From Legionella sp. PC997 (lineage in GTDB: Bacteria; Pseudomonadota; Gammaproteobacteria; Legionellales; Legionellaceae), in the NCBI RefSeq assembly GCF_014109825.1, contig NZ_CP059576.1, forward strand, positions 729,001 to 793,000: a stretch of 64,000 bases of DNA, written 5' to 3'. The translations under genes and the position numbers were made by a program. The notes beneath the pieces were generated by a model, which was not told where the DNA came from, searched no databases, and saw only the letters and a list, made by a program, of their open reading frames with translations. This document shows, in pieces, positions 22,874 through 34,837 of the stretch; within the stretch, counting starts at the first letter, position 1; each line of letters starts with the position of its first letter.

Positions 22874-23875
22874 ATGTTGGTTTTAGGTATTGAATCCTCC
22901 TGTGATGAAACCGGAGTAGCGATTTACGATTCAGAGGCAGGTTTATTAGCGCATGCCTTGCATTCGCAAATCGATACTCATCGTGTGCATGGCGGGGTAG
23001 TTCCAGAGCTGGCTTCACGTGATCATATTAATTATTTGGTGCCTTTGCTTGATAAAGTATTACAACAAGCAGGGCTAGATAAAACAGCACTGGATGGAGT
23101 TGCTTATACTGCGGGTCCGGGTTTAATTGGCGCATTATTAGTTGGATCCTGTTTTGCCAAAAGTCTGGCTTATGCCTTACACATTCCTGCTTTAGCCATT
23201 CATCATTTAGAAGCCCATCTCTTGGCCGCAAAAATGGAAACGCCTTCCCTCGAATTTCCCTTTATTGCCCTTTTAGTTTCTGGCGGTCATTGTCAATTGG
23301 TTGAAGTCAAGGAACTGGGGGATTATCGAATCCTCGGCGATACTTTAGATGATGCTGTGGGCGAAGCTTTTGATAAAACGGCCAAACTGATGGGAATTCC
23401 TTATCCAGGAGGGCCGGTACTTGCCGCTTTGGCGGATCAATGCGAATCCACTCCTTATCGATTTCCGCGTCCAATGACGGACAGGCCTGGTCTTGATTTT
23501 AGTTTCAGTGGCTTAAAAACCTTTGCATTAAATACCTGGAACCAAAGTACTAAAGATGAGCGTGCCTGTGCTGAGATTGCCAAAGCATTTCAGCAAGCAG
23601 TGGTTGATACCCTAATGATTAAATGCAAACGAGCCGTCCAGGAGTCGGGATGCAAACGATTAGTGGTTGCTGGGGGAGTCGGTGCAAATAAAGCCTTACG
23701 CTTGGGCTTGCGTGAATGGATTGAGAGCATTGGGGGTATGATTTATTTTCCGGCTTTAGAATATTGTACCGATAATGGCGCTATGATTGCTTATGCGGGA
23801 TGTTTGCGGATGTTACGTGGAGAAAAAGATTCAAGTCTGGGTGTTGATGTAAGAGCAAGATGGCCTTTAGCTTGA
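22874..23875 (+). CDS. tsaD: tRNA threonylcarbamoyladenosine transferase TsaD
   Basis: This 333-residue enzyme starts [19 protein letters not shown]. Its ASKHA ATPase-fold motifs include the metal-binding HHLEAH (about residue 111), [30 protein letters not shown] and [12 protein letters not shown]. With TsaB, TsaC and TsaE it forms t6A37 on tRNAs reading ANN codons. Its divergent partner is rpsU, the usual arrangement in gammaproteobacteria. No strong ribosome-binding site precedes the ATG. Confidence 0.97.
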   Translation: MLVLGIESSCDETGVAIYDSEAGLLAHALHSQIDTHRVHGGVVPELASRDHINYLVPLLDKVLQQAGLDKTALDGVAYTAGPGLIGALLVGSCFAKSLAYALHIPALAIHHLEAHLLAAKMETPSLEFPFIALLVSGGHCQLVEVKELGDYRILGDTLDDAVGEAFDKTAKLMGIPYPGGPVLAALADQCESTPYRFPRPMTDRPGLDFSFSGLKTFALNTWNQSTKDERACAEIAKAFQQAVVDTLMIKCKRAVQESGCKRLVVAGGVGANKALRLGLREWIESIGGMIYFPALEYCTDNGAMIAYAGCLRMLRGEKDSSLGVDVRARWPLA

Positions 23876-23975
23876 TATTGTCCTGGTCTACCTAATGTAA
23901 ATTAGGAGAGAGAAGAAGTGGTATCAAATAATAATAATTTATTGAATACCACGTGTGTTAATGAGTCGAACTATA

Positions 23976-24902
23976 TTAATATGGACAGGAAAAATAAGAT
24001 GAGATCTCTTGTTTCTCAATACTCTCACCCTCGTCACCTAGGCCCTGGGAGAGATCTCTAATTTTGCTAGATTCCATATGAAAGAGTTTTCTTGCAGCAT
24101 CAATAAATAGTGCCCACCAACCTCTAGTGTCTAATAGTTTTTTTGCTTGTGCGCTGCCATAATTAATTCCGCAATTGGTTACGGTCGCTTTCGCTAATAC
24201 TTTATCTTCATGTGCTCTTAAATCGACATCTATAGTCATCAACGCTTGATAAACGTATGGCTTTTCACCGTTTGGGTCATCCGGAGAAATTTTAAATCGC
24301 TCTGCCCCCCCAATTACAAATAAAGCTTTTTGAGTTACTACTTCTTGGAGAATGAATCCTTTTTCAGTGGTAATGAAATTGAGCGCTCTTTTTTGGCAAA
24401 CAGGGTCGGATATCGTATCTGGATCTATTGCAGGCACTGTGATTTGAGGTTTACTTTTTTGACGCTCAGGGTTGTTGAAAAATGTTGTTCCAACAATTCC
24501 TTTTTTATTAATAACACCGAAAGCGTGATCGGCAGCGGTAGTGGCGGGGCGAAGCCCTCCTTCGCTCAAGAGAATCATTACTTGGTGAAGAGCATCCTCT
24601 TGCTGTTGCTTAGGCATACGAGATACAAGATGCTTCTCAAAAAAATCTCTTAGTTCTTTCTTTGAAGTAAAATAACTTCCATCATTATATTTTGCAAATT
24701 TTCGGTCGTTTTTGAGTAACTGCTCTAAGCTCATACCGTCAATTGTAATTGAGGCGTGCTCGGTAAATCTGGACCAATCTATAGTTTCAGATCTTGGTTT
24801 TATTTCAAACTCATGAAAAGGGCTGGCTGTTGTTGTATCAAAAGAATAATACTCTTCCTTCGGGTTCTTTTCGAACACATAGTTTTGATCTTTATATGCC
24901 AT
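23976..24902 (-). CDS. Candidate Dot/Icm effector, unknown function
   Basis: This 308-residue protein starts at MAYKDQNYVFEK; GGGTGG lies 5 bases upstream of ATG 24902, and the open frame reaches 24947. There is no signal peptide or membrane helix, and I recognise no domain. The C-terminal 20 residues are acidic and end with aromatic residues (GDEGESIEKQE then SSYFSCPY). This is the E-block pattern associated with Dot/Icm translocation in Legionella. It lies between tsaD and plsY in a core region where an effector gene is also found in L. pneumophila, as far as I recall. Effector status is inference. Confidence 0.6.
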   Translation of the reverse strand: MAYKDQNYVFEKNPKEEYYSFDTTTASPFHEFEIKPRSETIDWSRFTEHASITIDGMSLEQLLKNDRKFAKYNDGSYFTSKKELRDFFEKHLVSRMPKQQQEDALHQVMILLSEGGLRPATTAADHAFGVINKKGIVGTTFFNNPERQKSKPQITVPAIDPDTISDPVCQKRALNFITTEKGFILQEVVTQKALFVIGGAERFKISPDDPNGEKPYVYQALMTIDVDLRAHEDKVLAKATVTNCGINYGSAQAKKLLDTRGWWALFIDAARKLFHMESSKIRDLSQGLGDEGESIEKQEISSYFSCPY

Positions 24903-25036
24903 AAGCCACCCACAAAATTTGAACTTACTGGGTGTTATTATACACAAGTGAAGAACTAATGTACATATTGTTGCTTGCTTGAGTTTGATTTATTAACTAA
25001 ATGAATGTTCTATTCTAATTAATAAAAGGGCGGGGG

Positions 25037-25095
25037 TTAGCCGTATATTAATTATAGATATGGGTACAGAATCTATACCCTTATAGTTTGGCTAA
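25037..25095. other. Nested inverted repeats downstream of plsY
   Basis: TTAGCC (25037-25042) pairs with GGCTAA (25090-25095), and inside GGGTA pairs with TACCC (25062-25080). On the minus strand the structure is followed by CCCCCGCCC and TTTTATT, so it may end the plsY transcript. The rest of the 270-bp gap (24903-25172) is AT-rich and shows no gene. Confidence 0.35.
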
Positions 25096-25172
25096 AAATT
25101 AAAGAAAATTTCTAGATTAAAGCAACTAAACTTGTGGTAATTGCTGAAATACAACGCCTTTCGATAAATTAG

Positions 25173-26003
25173 TTATTCTTTCTTTTCTTTCTTTATTTTA
25201 GGTTTTACAGGGGCGGATTTTTTAGCCGCTTTGGTTTTCTGTTCGGGTTCCTCAGTTTTTTTAGAAGTTGTTTTTTTTACTTTAGGTTTAGTCACCACAG
25301 TTTCAGTGATAATAACTTCTTCTACTTCAATGACTGTCTCTGTAGGTATGGTTTCATTTTTGGTGGAGGTAGGGGCGGGCTCCGTTTTGCCCTCCATCAT
25401 GCTGTCCAGAACATCATTTTTCAATTTTATTTTCGGTTCTTTCTTATCAATAAGACGAATAATATTCTCTTTATGCTTGTAAAGAATTAAGAGCGCCATA
25501 ATGAAAATGGGGGGAAAAATATCCAGGCGTTGAATCAACAGTAGGGAATAAAATGGAGCGAAACCAACTGCAGTTATGGATGCTAAAGAGGAATAGCGTG
25601 AAAATTTGGCAACCAGCAACCACGTTGCTGCCACTAAAATACCCACCAAAAACTGGAAGCCTAAGAGTGCGCCAATTGCTGTTGCAACTCCTTTTCCTCC
25701 TTTGAAGCCGAAGAAAACAGGGTACATATGACCAATAACAGCAGCTAGAGCGGTAAATCCAATGGTTACTGGGTCAGCACCTAAGAGTTTGGCAATGAGT
25801 ACTGGAATAGTACCTTTGAGAAGGTCGGCCACCATAACCAAAGCCGCATATTGTTTTCCGGCAATGCGTAATACATTGGTGGCACCGGGATTTTTTGAAC
25901 CCTCTGTACGTGGATCAGGTAAGGAGCAAGCCCTGCAAACAATCACCGCCGAACAGATAGATCCCATTAAATAAGCAAGAACTACCAAAAATATGAATAA
26001 CAT
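25173..26003 (-). CDS. plsY: Glycerol-3-phosphate acyltransferase PlsY with long C-terminal tail
   Basis: This inner-membrane enzyme transfers acyl groups from acyl-phosphate to glycerol-3-phosphate, the first step of phospholipid synthesis. Conserved motifs are AYLMGSICSAVIV, SKNPGATNVLR, and FGFKGGKGVAT in a five-helix domain of about 200 residues. ATG 26003 is preferred to GTG 26006; AAGGAG precedes both. The protein is 276 residues because of a cytoplasmic-looking tail of about 75 residues of Lys, Thr, Glu and Val, ending KKEKKE. Typical PlsY lacks this tail. It resembles low-complexity Lys/Ala/Pro tails that bind acidic partners, but its role is unknown. Confidence 0.93.
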   Translation of the reverse strand: MLFIFLVVLAYLMGSICSAVIVCRACSLPDPRTEGSKNPGATNVLRIAGKQYAALVMVADLLKGTIPVLIAKLLGADPVTIGFTALAAVIGHMYPVFFGFKGGKGVATAIGALLGFQFLVGILVAATWLLVAKFSRYSSLASITAVGFAPFYSLLLIQRLDIFPPIFIMALLILYKHKENIIRLIDKKEPKIKLKNDVLDSMMEGKTEPAPTSTKNETIPTETVIEVEEVIITETVVTKPKVKKTTSKKTEEPEQKTKAAKKSAPVKPKIKKEKKE

Positions 26004-26144
26004 CACCGATTGCTCCTTATCCGGAAAGTAACTTATTATTAATTAATCTTTATTGGGTAGCAAGTACTTGTGCCGTAACTTGAATTTTGAACTTGAAACG
26101 CGTTATCCGAGTTTAGATACGCTGCATACAGGCTACAATTTTTA

Positions 26145-27269
26145 TTATAAAAATAATGCTTGTAAGTCATTGGTATAACGTCTGCCAAAAGCCGTGACTT
26201 GCCAATGAGCATCGGTTAGCGTGATGAGTTTTTTTTGTTCGGCTATTTTGAGCTTAGGGAGTAAAGCGCTCAGTGGTCTTCCTGTAGTCTGGGTGAACAG
26301 TTCTAATGGAATCGGTTGTTCTAGGCGGGTGGTGTTGAGCATAAACTCAAATAGCAGATCTTGGGGTGTCACTATATCCCTACTGGCCAAAAAAGGTTTA
26401 TTTGAGTCGAGATATTCTTTAGGTTGACGATGCTTACGTGTTCTTAGGATACCTTCTGAGGTTGTTATTTTGCCATGAGCTCCGGCCCCTATACCTAAGT
26501 AATCCCCAAATAACCAGTAATTCAAGTTATGCCGAGCTTGTCGAGTAGATTGCGCAAATGCAGAAATTTCATAGCGTTCAAAACCAGATTCCTTAAGTAA
26601 GGCGAATCCTTCTTCTTCTAAGTGCCAAGCATCATCTTCGGAAGGTAAGGGAGGTTTTTCTTTGTAAAATACCGTATTTGGTTCTATGGTTAACTGGTAC
26701 CAAGACAAATGTTCGGGTTGATGGGCAATCGCCGTCTTTAAATCTTCGATTCCTTGGGCTACGCTTTGCTTGGGTAAACCATGCATAATATCCAGATTTA
26801 GATTGTTAAATCCGGCATTTCGTGCGGATTCGATGGCCCGATGCGCCTGTTGGGCATCATGAATACGGCCCAAAGTATTTAAATGTTCCGGATTGAAGCT
26901 TTGAATCCCTAAGGATAGTCGATTAATCCCAATGTGTCGGTACTCAGTAAAGCGTTGTTGCTCTACAGTGCCAGGATTGGCTTCCAGAGTAATTTCAATA
27001 TCTTCAGCAAAGGATAAAAGCCGTCTTAATTCGGTAAATAAGGTATCGTATGCTTGTGCGGAAAAAAGGCTAGGAGTGCCACCGCCAATAAAAATAGAGC
27101 AAATTTCACCTGCTTCAAAATGTTCCAGATCAGTTTTTAAGTCAGCAATAAGTGCCTGGACATAATTTTGTTCCGGTAAACTCTCAGGACTTTTATGGGA
27201 ATTAAAATCGCAATAAGGGCACTTGCGAATGCACCATGGAATATGAATATACAACGATAAAGGGATCAT
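26145..27269 (-). CDS. hemW: Radical SAM haem chaperone HemW
   Basis: This 374-residue protein starts at MIPLSLYIHIPWC; AAAGAGAG precedes ATG 27269, and the open frame extends to 27332. The Fe-S cluster motif CIRKCPYCDF binds SAM, GGGTPSL and LEANPGT follow, and QSFNPEHLNTLGR is typical. It resembles coproporphyrinogen III dehydrogenase HemN but lacks the HemN N-terminal extension and keeps the HemW-type motif (three Cys, then Phe). HemW inserts haem into respiratory proteins. It is a single gene, divergent from mdh. Confidence 0.9.
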   Translation of the reverse strand: MIPLSLYIHIPWCIRKCPYCDFNSHKSPESLPEQNYVQALIADLKTDLEHFEAGEICSIFIGGGTPSLFSAQAYDTLFTELRRLLSFAEDIEITLEANPGTVEQQRFTEYRHIGINRLSLGIQSFNPEHLNTLGRIHDAQQAHRAIESARNAGFNNLNLDIMHGLPKQSVAQGIEDLKTAIAHQPEHLSWYQLTIEPNTVFYKEKPPLPSEDDAWHLEEEGFALLKESGFERYEISAFAQSTRQARHNLNYWLFGDYLGIGAGAHGKITTSEGILRTRKHRQPKEYLDSNKPFLASRDIVTPQDLLFEFMLNTTRLEQPIPLELFTQTTGRPLSALLPKLKIAEQKKLITLTDAHWQVTAFGRRYTNDLQALFL

Positions 27270-27415
27270 TACTCTCTTTAAGACTGGCTTGTTTGGGAAT
27301 GCAATAGTATCATGTTGCGAGTTTTCTAACAAAAAATGTAATCATGCAAGTTGCTTTCTTTCCTGCTTAGCGAGAGAGAATTTGTGTTGATTACCGCTAA
27401 ATAAGAGGAAATCAC

Positions 27416-28405
27416 ATGGCAAATAAACGAGTTAGAGTGGCTGTTACTGGAGCAGCTGGACAAATTGGTTATGCATTATTGTTTCGAATCGCTTCTGGAC
27501 AAATGTTTGGTGCAAACACTGAAGTAGAATTAAATTTACTTGAGCTAGAAGCAGCACTGCCTTCTCTAGAAGGGGTTGCAATGGAACTGGATGATTGTGC
27601 CTTTCCTTTATTGAAGCGTGTGGTTTGTACTTCCGAATTGAATAAGGCAATGGATGGAGTGAATTGGGCTTTGTTGGTTGGCTCTGTACCTCGCAAGCAA
27701 GGTATGGAACGTTCTGACTTATTGCAAATTAACGGAGGCATATTCACCAAGCAAGGGCAAGCAATTAATGATTACGCAAGTGATGATGTACGTGTCTTTG
27801 TGGTGGGTAATCCATGCAATACCAACTGCTTGATCGCAATGAATAATGCGAAAGACATCCCAAATGATCGTTTTTATGCTATGACCAGTTTGGATGAATT
27901 AAGAGCACGCAGTCAATTGGCTAAGAAAGCTGGGGTTGATATTACCGCAATCACTGAAATGACCATTTGGGGTAACCATTCTTCTACCCAATATCCTGAT
28001 TTTTATAATGCGAAAATTAATGGCGTTTCTGCAGCTAAAGTGATTGATGAGTCTTGGTTAAAAGACACATTTGTTTCTACTGTACAACAACGGGGTGCTG
28101 CAGTAATTAAAGCGCGCGGTTCTTCTTCTGCTGCCTCAGCTGCCAATGCCGTGATTACTGGTGTTAATCGTTTAGTGACTGATACTCCTGCTGGTGAATC
28201 ATTCTCTATGTGCCGTAGCTCTCAAGGCGAATATGGGGTTGATGAAGGTTTAATATTCTCATTCCCATGCCGACGTGAAAACGGAGAATTGAAGGTTGTA
28301 GAAGGCTTAAGCTTCAATGACTATGGTCGTGATATGTTCCACAAAACCTTAGATGAGTTAAAGCAAGAGCATGATACAGTAAAAGATTTAGGTTTGCTGG
28401 GTTAA
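27416..28405 (+). CDS. mdh: Malate dehydrogenase
   Basis: This 329-residue NAD-dependent enzyme oxidises malate to oxaloacetate in the TCA cycle. The Rossmann motif [13 protein letters not shown] is at residues 10-22, the substrate loop has [14 protein letters not shown] with the conserved arginine, NPCNTN is present, and the catalytic histidine is in [12 protein letters not shown] (about residue 187). It belongs to the cytosolic-type MDH branch. AGAGGA precedes the ATG. Confidence 0.97.
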   Translation: MANKRVRVAVTGAAGQIGYALLFRIASGQMFGANTEVELNLLELEAALPSLEGVAMELDDCAFPLLKRVVCTSELNKAMDGVNWALLVGSVPRKQGMERSDLLQINGGIFTKQGQAINDYASDDVRVFVVGNPCNTNCLIAMNNAKDIPNDRFYAMTSLDELRARSQLAKKAGVDITAITEMTIWGNHSSTQYPDFYNAKINGVSAAKVIDESWLKDTFVSTVQQRGAAVIKARGSSSAASAANAVITGVNRLVTDTPAGESFSMCRSSQGEYGVDEGLIFSFPCRRENGELKVVEGLSFNDYGRDMFHKTLDELKQEHDTVKDLGLLG

Positions 28406-28450
28406 GAATAGTTTTTTAATGCTGTTTGAATGATGCAAAATTCTTGTCTA

Positions 28451-28483
28451 TATGTCATTCCCGCGAAGGCGGGAAATGACATA
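28451..28483. terminator. REP-like hairpin, probable bidirectional terminator
   Basis: TATGTCATT-CCCGC (28451-28464) pairs with GCGGG-AAATGACATA (28469-28483) apart from one bulge, with loop GAAG. T residues follow in the mdh direction. The core (CATTCCCGCGAAGGCGGGAATG) resembles a repeat common in Legionella and other gammaproteobacteria. Confidence 0.6.
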
Positions 28484-28611
28484 TGATTTTTTTCAACAAA
28501 ACTCCCTAAGAAGAGTTGTTGACATAAAAATCAAATCTAGGGAAAAATTCTTTCTCAACAATTAATAAAATCGTAGTTATAGATGTATCTCTCAACCTAA
28601 ATGCCGTTATT

Positions 28612-29442
28612 TCAAACAAATCGAGGTTTAAATTCCTCGTGTTCTACTACTGAAGGGTGCTCTTGACGGTTTTTATATTCTTCACTTTGATATATTTGGA
28701 ACAATTCTGAGCCATCCAAAACTTCTTTGGCTTTAGAATTACGTAAAAGCGTAGAAATAGAACGTCCATTGGATAATATTCCATTCAATTTATCCACCAG
28801 CTGTTCTACCTGTACTAAAGGATTGGGATGGTCCTGTAGCATATCAGGCAAATATTTAATTATTGCTTTGGCAATTTGTTCATCAGTTAAGTAAAAAATT
28901 AAGCGTGTACTCGCTATTTGAATGAACTTCTCTTTAGACTCCATAATCAAATGCAATAAAAATTCTGGCTCTTTTTGTAAGTGAGAAATGAGTCTTTGAC
29001 TAAACCCAAGCTGATCTCGGTGAGCGATTAATTTGGTATGTAAGCTTGATTCTTGCTGAGCATGAATTTTTTCGTACATGGCGTTTAACCATGGGACAAA
29101 GTCAACATCTTGTTGTGTGTCGTTAAATTGGAACCTTTGGGATCTTTTAGGATGAGCAAGATACTTATCCCAGTTTATAGCTGGCATTTGATGTTGTGCA
29201 GCCAAAGAATCAATTGAATCTTTTATAGGTGCAAAATTAATACGCCATTTTTCTAAATGGTGTAACGTTGCACCTAAAGCTTTTACCAGCTCAACAAATG
29301 TTGCTTTTTCATCAGGCTGATAACGTTCTATCGCATCCTTTAGTTGCTGAATTTCGGGATAAGTATATTTTCCGTTTCTCATTGGTATTAAATGAAAAAC
29401 AGATTTAACAGCTTCTATTAAAGCAGAAAAAGGGTCATCCAT
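28612..29442 (-). CDS. Unknown protein next to mdh, candidate Dot/Icm effector (MavF position)
   Basis: This 276-residue soluble, mostly helical protein has no signal peptide or known domain. It starts MDDPFSALIEAVKSVFHL. The C-terminus (QSEEYKNRQEHPSVVEHEEF, then KPRFV) is rich in glutamate, like Dot/Icm E-block signals. The neighbour of mdh in L. pneumophila is, as I recall, the effector MavF; identity with it is not proven here. The mdh gene points towards it and a hairpin separates the two. Confidence 0.6.
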   Translation of the reverse strand: MDDPFSALIEAVKSVFHLIPMRNGKYTYPEIQQLKDAIERYQPDEKATFVELVKALGATLHHLEKWRINFAPIKDSIDSLAAQHQMPAINWDKYLAHPKRSQRFQFNDTQQDVDFVPWLNAMYEKIHAQQESSLHTKLIAHRDQLGFSQRLISHLQKEPEFLLHLIMESKEKFIQIASTRLIFYLTDEQIAKAIIKYLPDMLQDHPNPLVQVEQLVDKLNGILSNGRSISTLLRNSKAKEVLDGSELFQIYQSEEYKNRQEHPSVVEHEEFKPRFV

Positions 29443-29711
29443 ATTCTTCCTCAGCAGGAGCAGGCCCTTTTATAAAGGTAGTTTATAAAAAAAGAAAATG
29501 CCAAGCTTTTTTACATATTGCCAGCAATAAAGGTTGATTTTCCAAAAAATGCTCTGAAAATCCAATATTTTTATTGCATTGCAGCATATTTTGTACTTAA
29601 TTTCGGCATATTTCCAAACTTCAAAAGATATAAGTACCTGGAGCCTATGAGGTGATTGTTTAGATTAATTCTGATACAATAAGTTCTTTATTTTTTCTGG
29701 GGTGGTGAGGT

Positions 29712-30611
29712 ATGCAGTCTTTAAAAATAAACTGTATCATGATTATTGCCATTGTTTTATGGGCTTCAGCATACGTTGGAATACGCATTGGATTGACTGG
29801 TTATTCCCCAGGCGCACTTGCTCTTTTACGCTTTATGGTCGCTTCACTCTGTATGATGGTTATCTACTACGGTCTAGGAATCAAAAAACGAGTACTATGG
29901 AAAGATCGTCTTCAATTACTGCTTGCCGGCATGGCGGGCATTGGAATTTATAATATTTGTTTGAATTATGGAGAGTTGAGTGTCTCTGCGGGCATAGCCA
30001 GTTTTGTCATGGGTTTAATGCCGGCAATGACCATTCTTTTATCCCTGGTTTTTTTACGCGAGAAACTGGCGCGTGGGGTTTGGTTCGGGATTATAATTAG
30101 TCTATTGGGTTTGGCTTTATTAACGATTGGTGAGAACACAGAACCTGGAATACAACAAGGTATCACGGCGATTTTGGTTTCTGCTTTAATGGGCGCAATT
30201 TTAACGATTATTCAGAAGCGATTCGTGAGTGTTTATCATCCGGTTGCGATTATTGCCTGGGTAATGTGGGGAGGAACCTTATTGTTATCTATATTTCTTC
30301 CCGATATGCTGCAGCAAATTAGGATAGCTGAGGTGCAAACTACAGCCGCGGTTGTGTATATGGGTATTTTCCCAGCCACTCTGGCTTATTTAGCATGGGG
30401 TTATGTATTAAAATACTTATCGGCCTCCAATGCATCCATCTCTTTATATGCTCTACCCATAGTATCTACATTAATGGGATTTCTTTTGTTAAACGAACAA
30501 CCTTCATTACTTTCTCTTGTGGGTTGCAGTGTTACTTTACTCGGTGCTTTTATTGCCAATCGTTTTCAAATGCGACTTACTTTTACTCAAGAAAGACAAT
30601 TACCTAATTAG
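29712..30611 (+). CDS. DMT-superfamily transporter (EamA/RhaT type)
   Basis: This 299-residue inner-membrane protein has ten predicted helices in two EamA repeats (the second begins near residue 155). Typical signatures are WASAYVGIRIGL, ALLRFMVASLC, NYGELSVSAGIASFVMGLMPAMTILLSLVFLREKL, and the late LYALPIVSTLMGFLLLNEQPSLLSLVGC. Such proteins export or import amino acids and other small metabolites. The substrate is unknown. It is a single gene; GGTGAGG lies close before the ATG. Confidence 0.88.
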   Translation: MQSLKINCIMIIAIVLWASAYVGIRIGLTGYSPGALALLRFMVASLCMMVIYYGLGIKKRVLWKDRLQLLLAGMAGIGIYNICLNYGELSVSAGIASFVMGLMPAMTILLSLVFLREKLARGVWFGIIISLLGLALLTIGENTEPGIQQGITAILVSALMGAILTIIQKRFVSVYHPVAIIAWVMWGGTLLLSIFLPDMLQQIRIAEVQTTAAVVYMGIFPATLAYLAWGYVLKYLSASNASISLYALPIVSTLMGFLLLNEQPSLLSLVGCSVTLLGAFIANRFQMRLTFTQERQLPN

Positions 30612-30758
30612 TCTAGGTGAAGGCATAGTTCGGTAACCTGATTCGGCAAGCTTGCATAGCATAAATTACACTTCAATGCCCTAGGCTATAGAGACTATTA
30701 AGTTTCTTATTTATTCTCTGTGAAAAGAGACGAACAGGGTTTATACTCTTGATTTTGA

Positions 30759-32804
<2,046 letters not shown>

Positions 32805-33037
32805 TTTAGAGCTTAGGGGCGAAGGGGTAGTCGAGACCAAGAATTTTTTGATAATTCATACAAATTATGGACTGATCTTTTACAAGTAGACTATAATAAC
32901 AACAGAACAATTAATACGGATTTACCTTAATCAATTCATAAATATAGTGCATTATTTTGTTTATTTTGTTATTATACTGTTCAATTTTTATATCACTTAG
33001 CCTATTAGAGGTTATGTTTTAATCGATCAGGATTTTT

Positions 33038-34753
33038 ATGTCTCAAGAAATCACAAGCTTCGCGTCCTTTAATTTTTCAGATGCTTTAAACAAAGCACTA
33101 GAGGACATGAAGTTTACTACACCATCTCCAATTCAAGTACAAACAATTCCCTTATTGCTGGAAGGTCGTGATGCGATTGCACTGGCACAAACCGGAACAG
33201 GGAAAACTGCAGCCTTCGCTTTGCCTATATTGCAGAATTTATCTCCTAAGGTGCAAGGTACTCAAGCATTGATTTTGGCTCCAACTCGCGAATTAGCAAT
33301 ACAAGTTGCTGAGCAGTTTGAGCTATTAAGTGCGAACCAACGTGGTATTACTGTTGCTGTTTTATGTGGCGGACAAGATTACAGTCGTCAATTAAAGCAA
33401 TTGAAAGCAGGTGCTCAGGTTGTGGTTGGAACTCCAGGCCGTATTTTAGATCATATCGATAGGCGTACTTTGCAATTAGAGAATTTGCGTACGTTTATTC
33501 TGGACGAAGCCGACGAGATGTTGCGTATGGGCTTTATTGAAGATATTGAAACCATTATGGCAAAACTGCCCGAAGAAAAACAAATCGGTCTTTTTTCAGC
33601 AACAATGCCACATCGTATACGCCAAATTGCCAATACTTATTTGCACAATCCGGTTTCTATCGAAATACGAACAGAAACGGCAACGGTTAAAAGTATCGAG
33701 CAACGCTTTTTATTTGCTTCTGGACATCAAAAACCTGATGCATTATTGCGTGTGCTAGCTGTAGAAGAATATCAAGGGGTTATCGTATTTGTGCGCACTA
33801 AAAGCAGCACTGAAGAAGTTGCCGAGTGTTTACAACAACAAGGATTGCGCGCGATGGCCATTCATGGCGATATTACCCAGGCATTACGCGAACGCATTAT
33901 TGCGCAATTCAGACAAGGTGCAATTGATATCCTGGTAGCAACAGATGTAGCTGCACGGGGTTTGGATGTAGAGCGTGTAACTCATGTAATTAACTATGAT
34001 TTGCCTCATGATAATGAAACGTACGTGCATCGTATCGGTCGAACAGGGAGAGCTGGACGTTCTGGAGTCGCTGTTTTATTCGTAACACCAAAAGAATCGC
34101 GTTTAATTACCAGCATTGAGCGACATACCCGTCAGCGTATTACCAAAGTAGCCGTACCCAATGATCATATGATTCAAGTTGCGCGGCAGGAACGTTTCAT
34201 GGCCAATATTACTGCACGTTTAGAACATGAAAACTTACCTTCATACAAACGCATCATTGAAGAGTACATTAAAGACCATGAGGTTTCTGCTGTAGATGTT
34301 GCTGCAACACTTGCCTTATTACTCCACAAAGATCTTCCTTGGCAAAAGGAACAAGCGTTACCTAAAGCGTCACGTCCTGCTAAAGAGGGACGGGTTGAGC
34401 GTGGTGGCAAATTTGAACGTTCTCGGCCAGATGAGCGAAGAGGGGGTTCTAGTGACAAGAAAGGGTTCCGAGACGGTCGTGAACAGCGTAAAAAATTTAA
34501 TGACGACTTTGTAGAACAAGATTTATTCCGGATTGATGTAGGTAAAGTTCATGGAGTAAAGCCAGGGAATATCGTCGGTGCGATTGCCAACGAGGCGGGT
34601 TTACAAAGTAAACAAATCACAGGTCTGAAAATTCATGAAGATCATTCAACAGTACGCTTACCTAAAGGGATGCCTAAAGAGGTCATGAGTGATTTAACCA
34701 AAGCCTGGGTTTGTGGGCGCCAATTAAAAATAACCTTGATTGGTAGCGCTTAA
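33038..34753 (+). CDS. deaD: DEAD-box RNA helicase (DeaD/CsdA type)
   Basis: This is a 571-residue ATP-dependent RNA helicase. It has the Q motif (FTTPSPIQVQTIP), Walker A AQTGTGKT, PTRELAIQ, TPGRILDHI, DEAD box LDEADEML, SATMP, and the C-terminal RecA lobe with ARGLD and HRIGRTGRAG. After residue 450 there is a basic Arg/Gly/Glu linker, then a DbpA-like RNA-binding domain (GKVHGVKPGNIVGAIANEAG). The length and domain order are those of DeaD, which helps ribosome assembly and mRNA turnover in the cold. The gene is followed by a perfect hairpin terminator. Confidence 0.92.
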   Translation: MSQEITSFASFNFSDALNKALEDMKFTTPSPIQVQTIPLLLEGRDAIALAQTGTGKTAAFALPILQNLSPKVQGTQALILAPTRELAIQVAEQFELLSANQRGITVAVLCGGQDYSRQLKQLKAGAQVVVGTPGRILDHIDRRTLQLENLRTFILDEADEMLRMGFIEDIETIMAKLPEEKQIGLFSATMPHRIRQIANTYLHNPVSIEIRTETATVKSIEQRFLFASGHQKPDALLRVLAVEEYQGVIVFVRTKSSTEEVAECLQQQGLRAMAIHGDITQALRERIIAQFRQGAIDILVATDVAARGLDVERVTHVINYDLPHDNETYVHRIGRTGRAGRSGVAVLFVTPKESRLITSIERHTRQRITKVAVPNDHMIQVARQERFMANITARLEHENLPSYKRIIEEYIKDHEVSAVDVAATLALLLHKDLPWQKEQALPKASRPAKEGRVERGGKFERSRPDERRGGSSDKKGFRDGREQRKKFNDDFVEQDLFRIDVGKVHGVKPGNIVGAIANEAGLQSKQITGLKIHEDHSTVRLPKGMPKEVMSDLTKAWVCGRQLKITLIGSA

Positions 34754-34791
34754 TAAAGTCGTAAACCGGATCTCTATAAAAATATCCTTCC

Positions 34792-34813
34792 TCCGGGTGT
34801 TGTTGCACCCGGA
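34792..34813. terminator. Perfect 8-bp hairpin after deaD
   Basis: TCCGGGTG and CACCCGGA pair fully around TTGTTG. It lies between the convergent ends of deaD and the 165-residue gene and may serve both. The T-tract on the plus side is weak (TCGTTTTATT a few bases on). Confidence 0.65.
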
Positions 34814-34837
34814 TACCTCCTCGTTTTATTCTTTCAG

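Noticed and set aside
25231-25482. Plus-strand ORF opposite the plsY tail
   Set aside because: It mirrors the low-complexity Lys/Thr/Glu codons of PlsY and has no ribosome-binding site.
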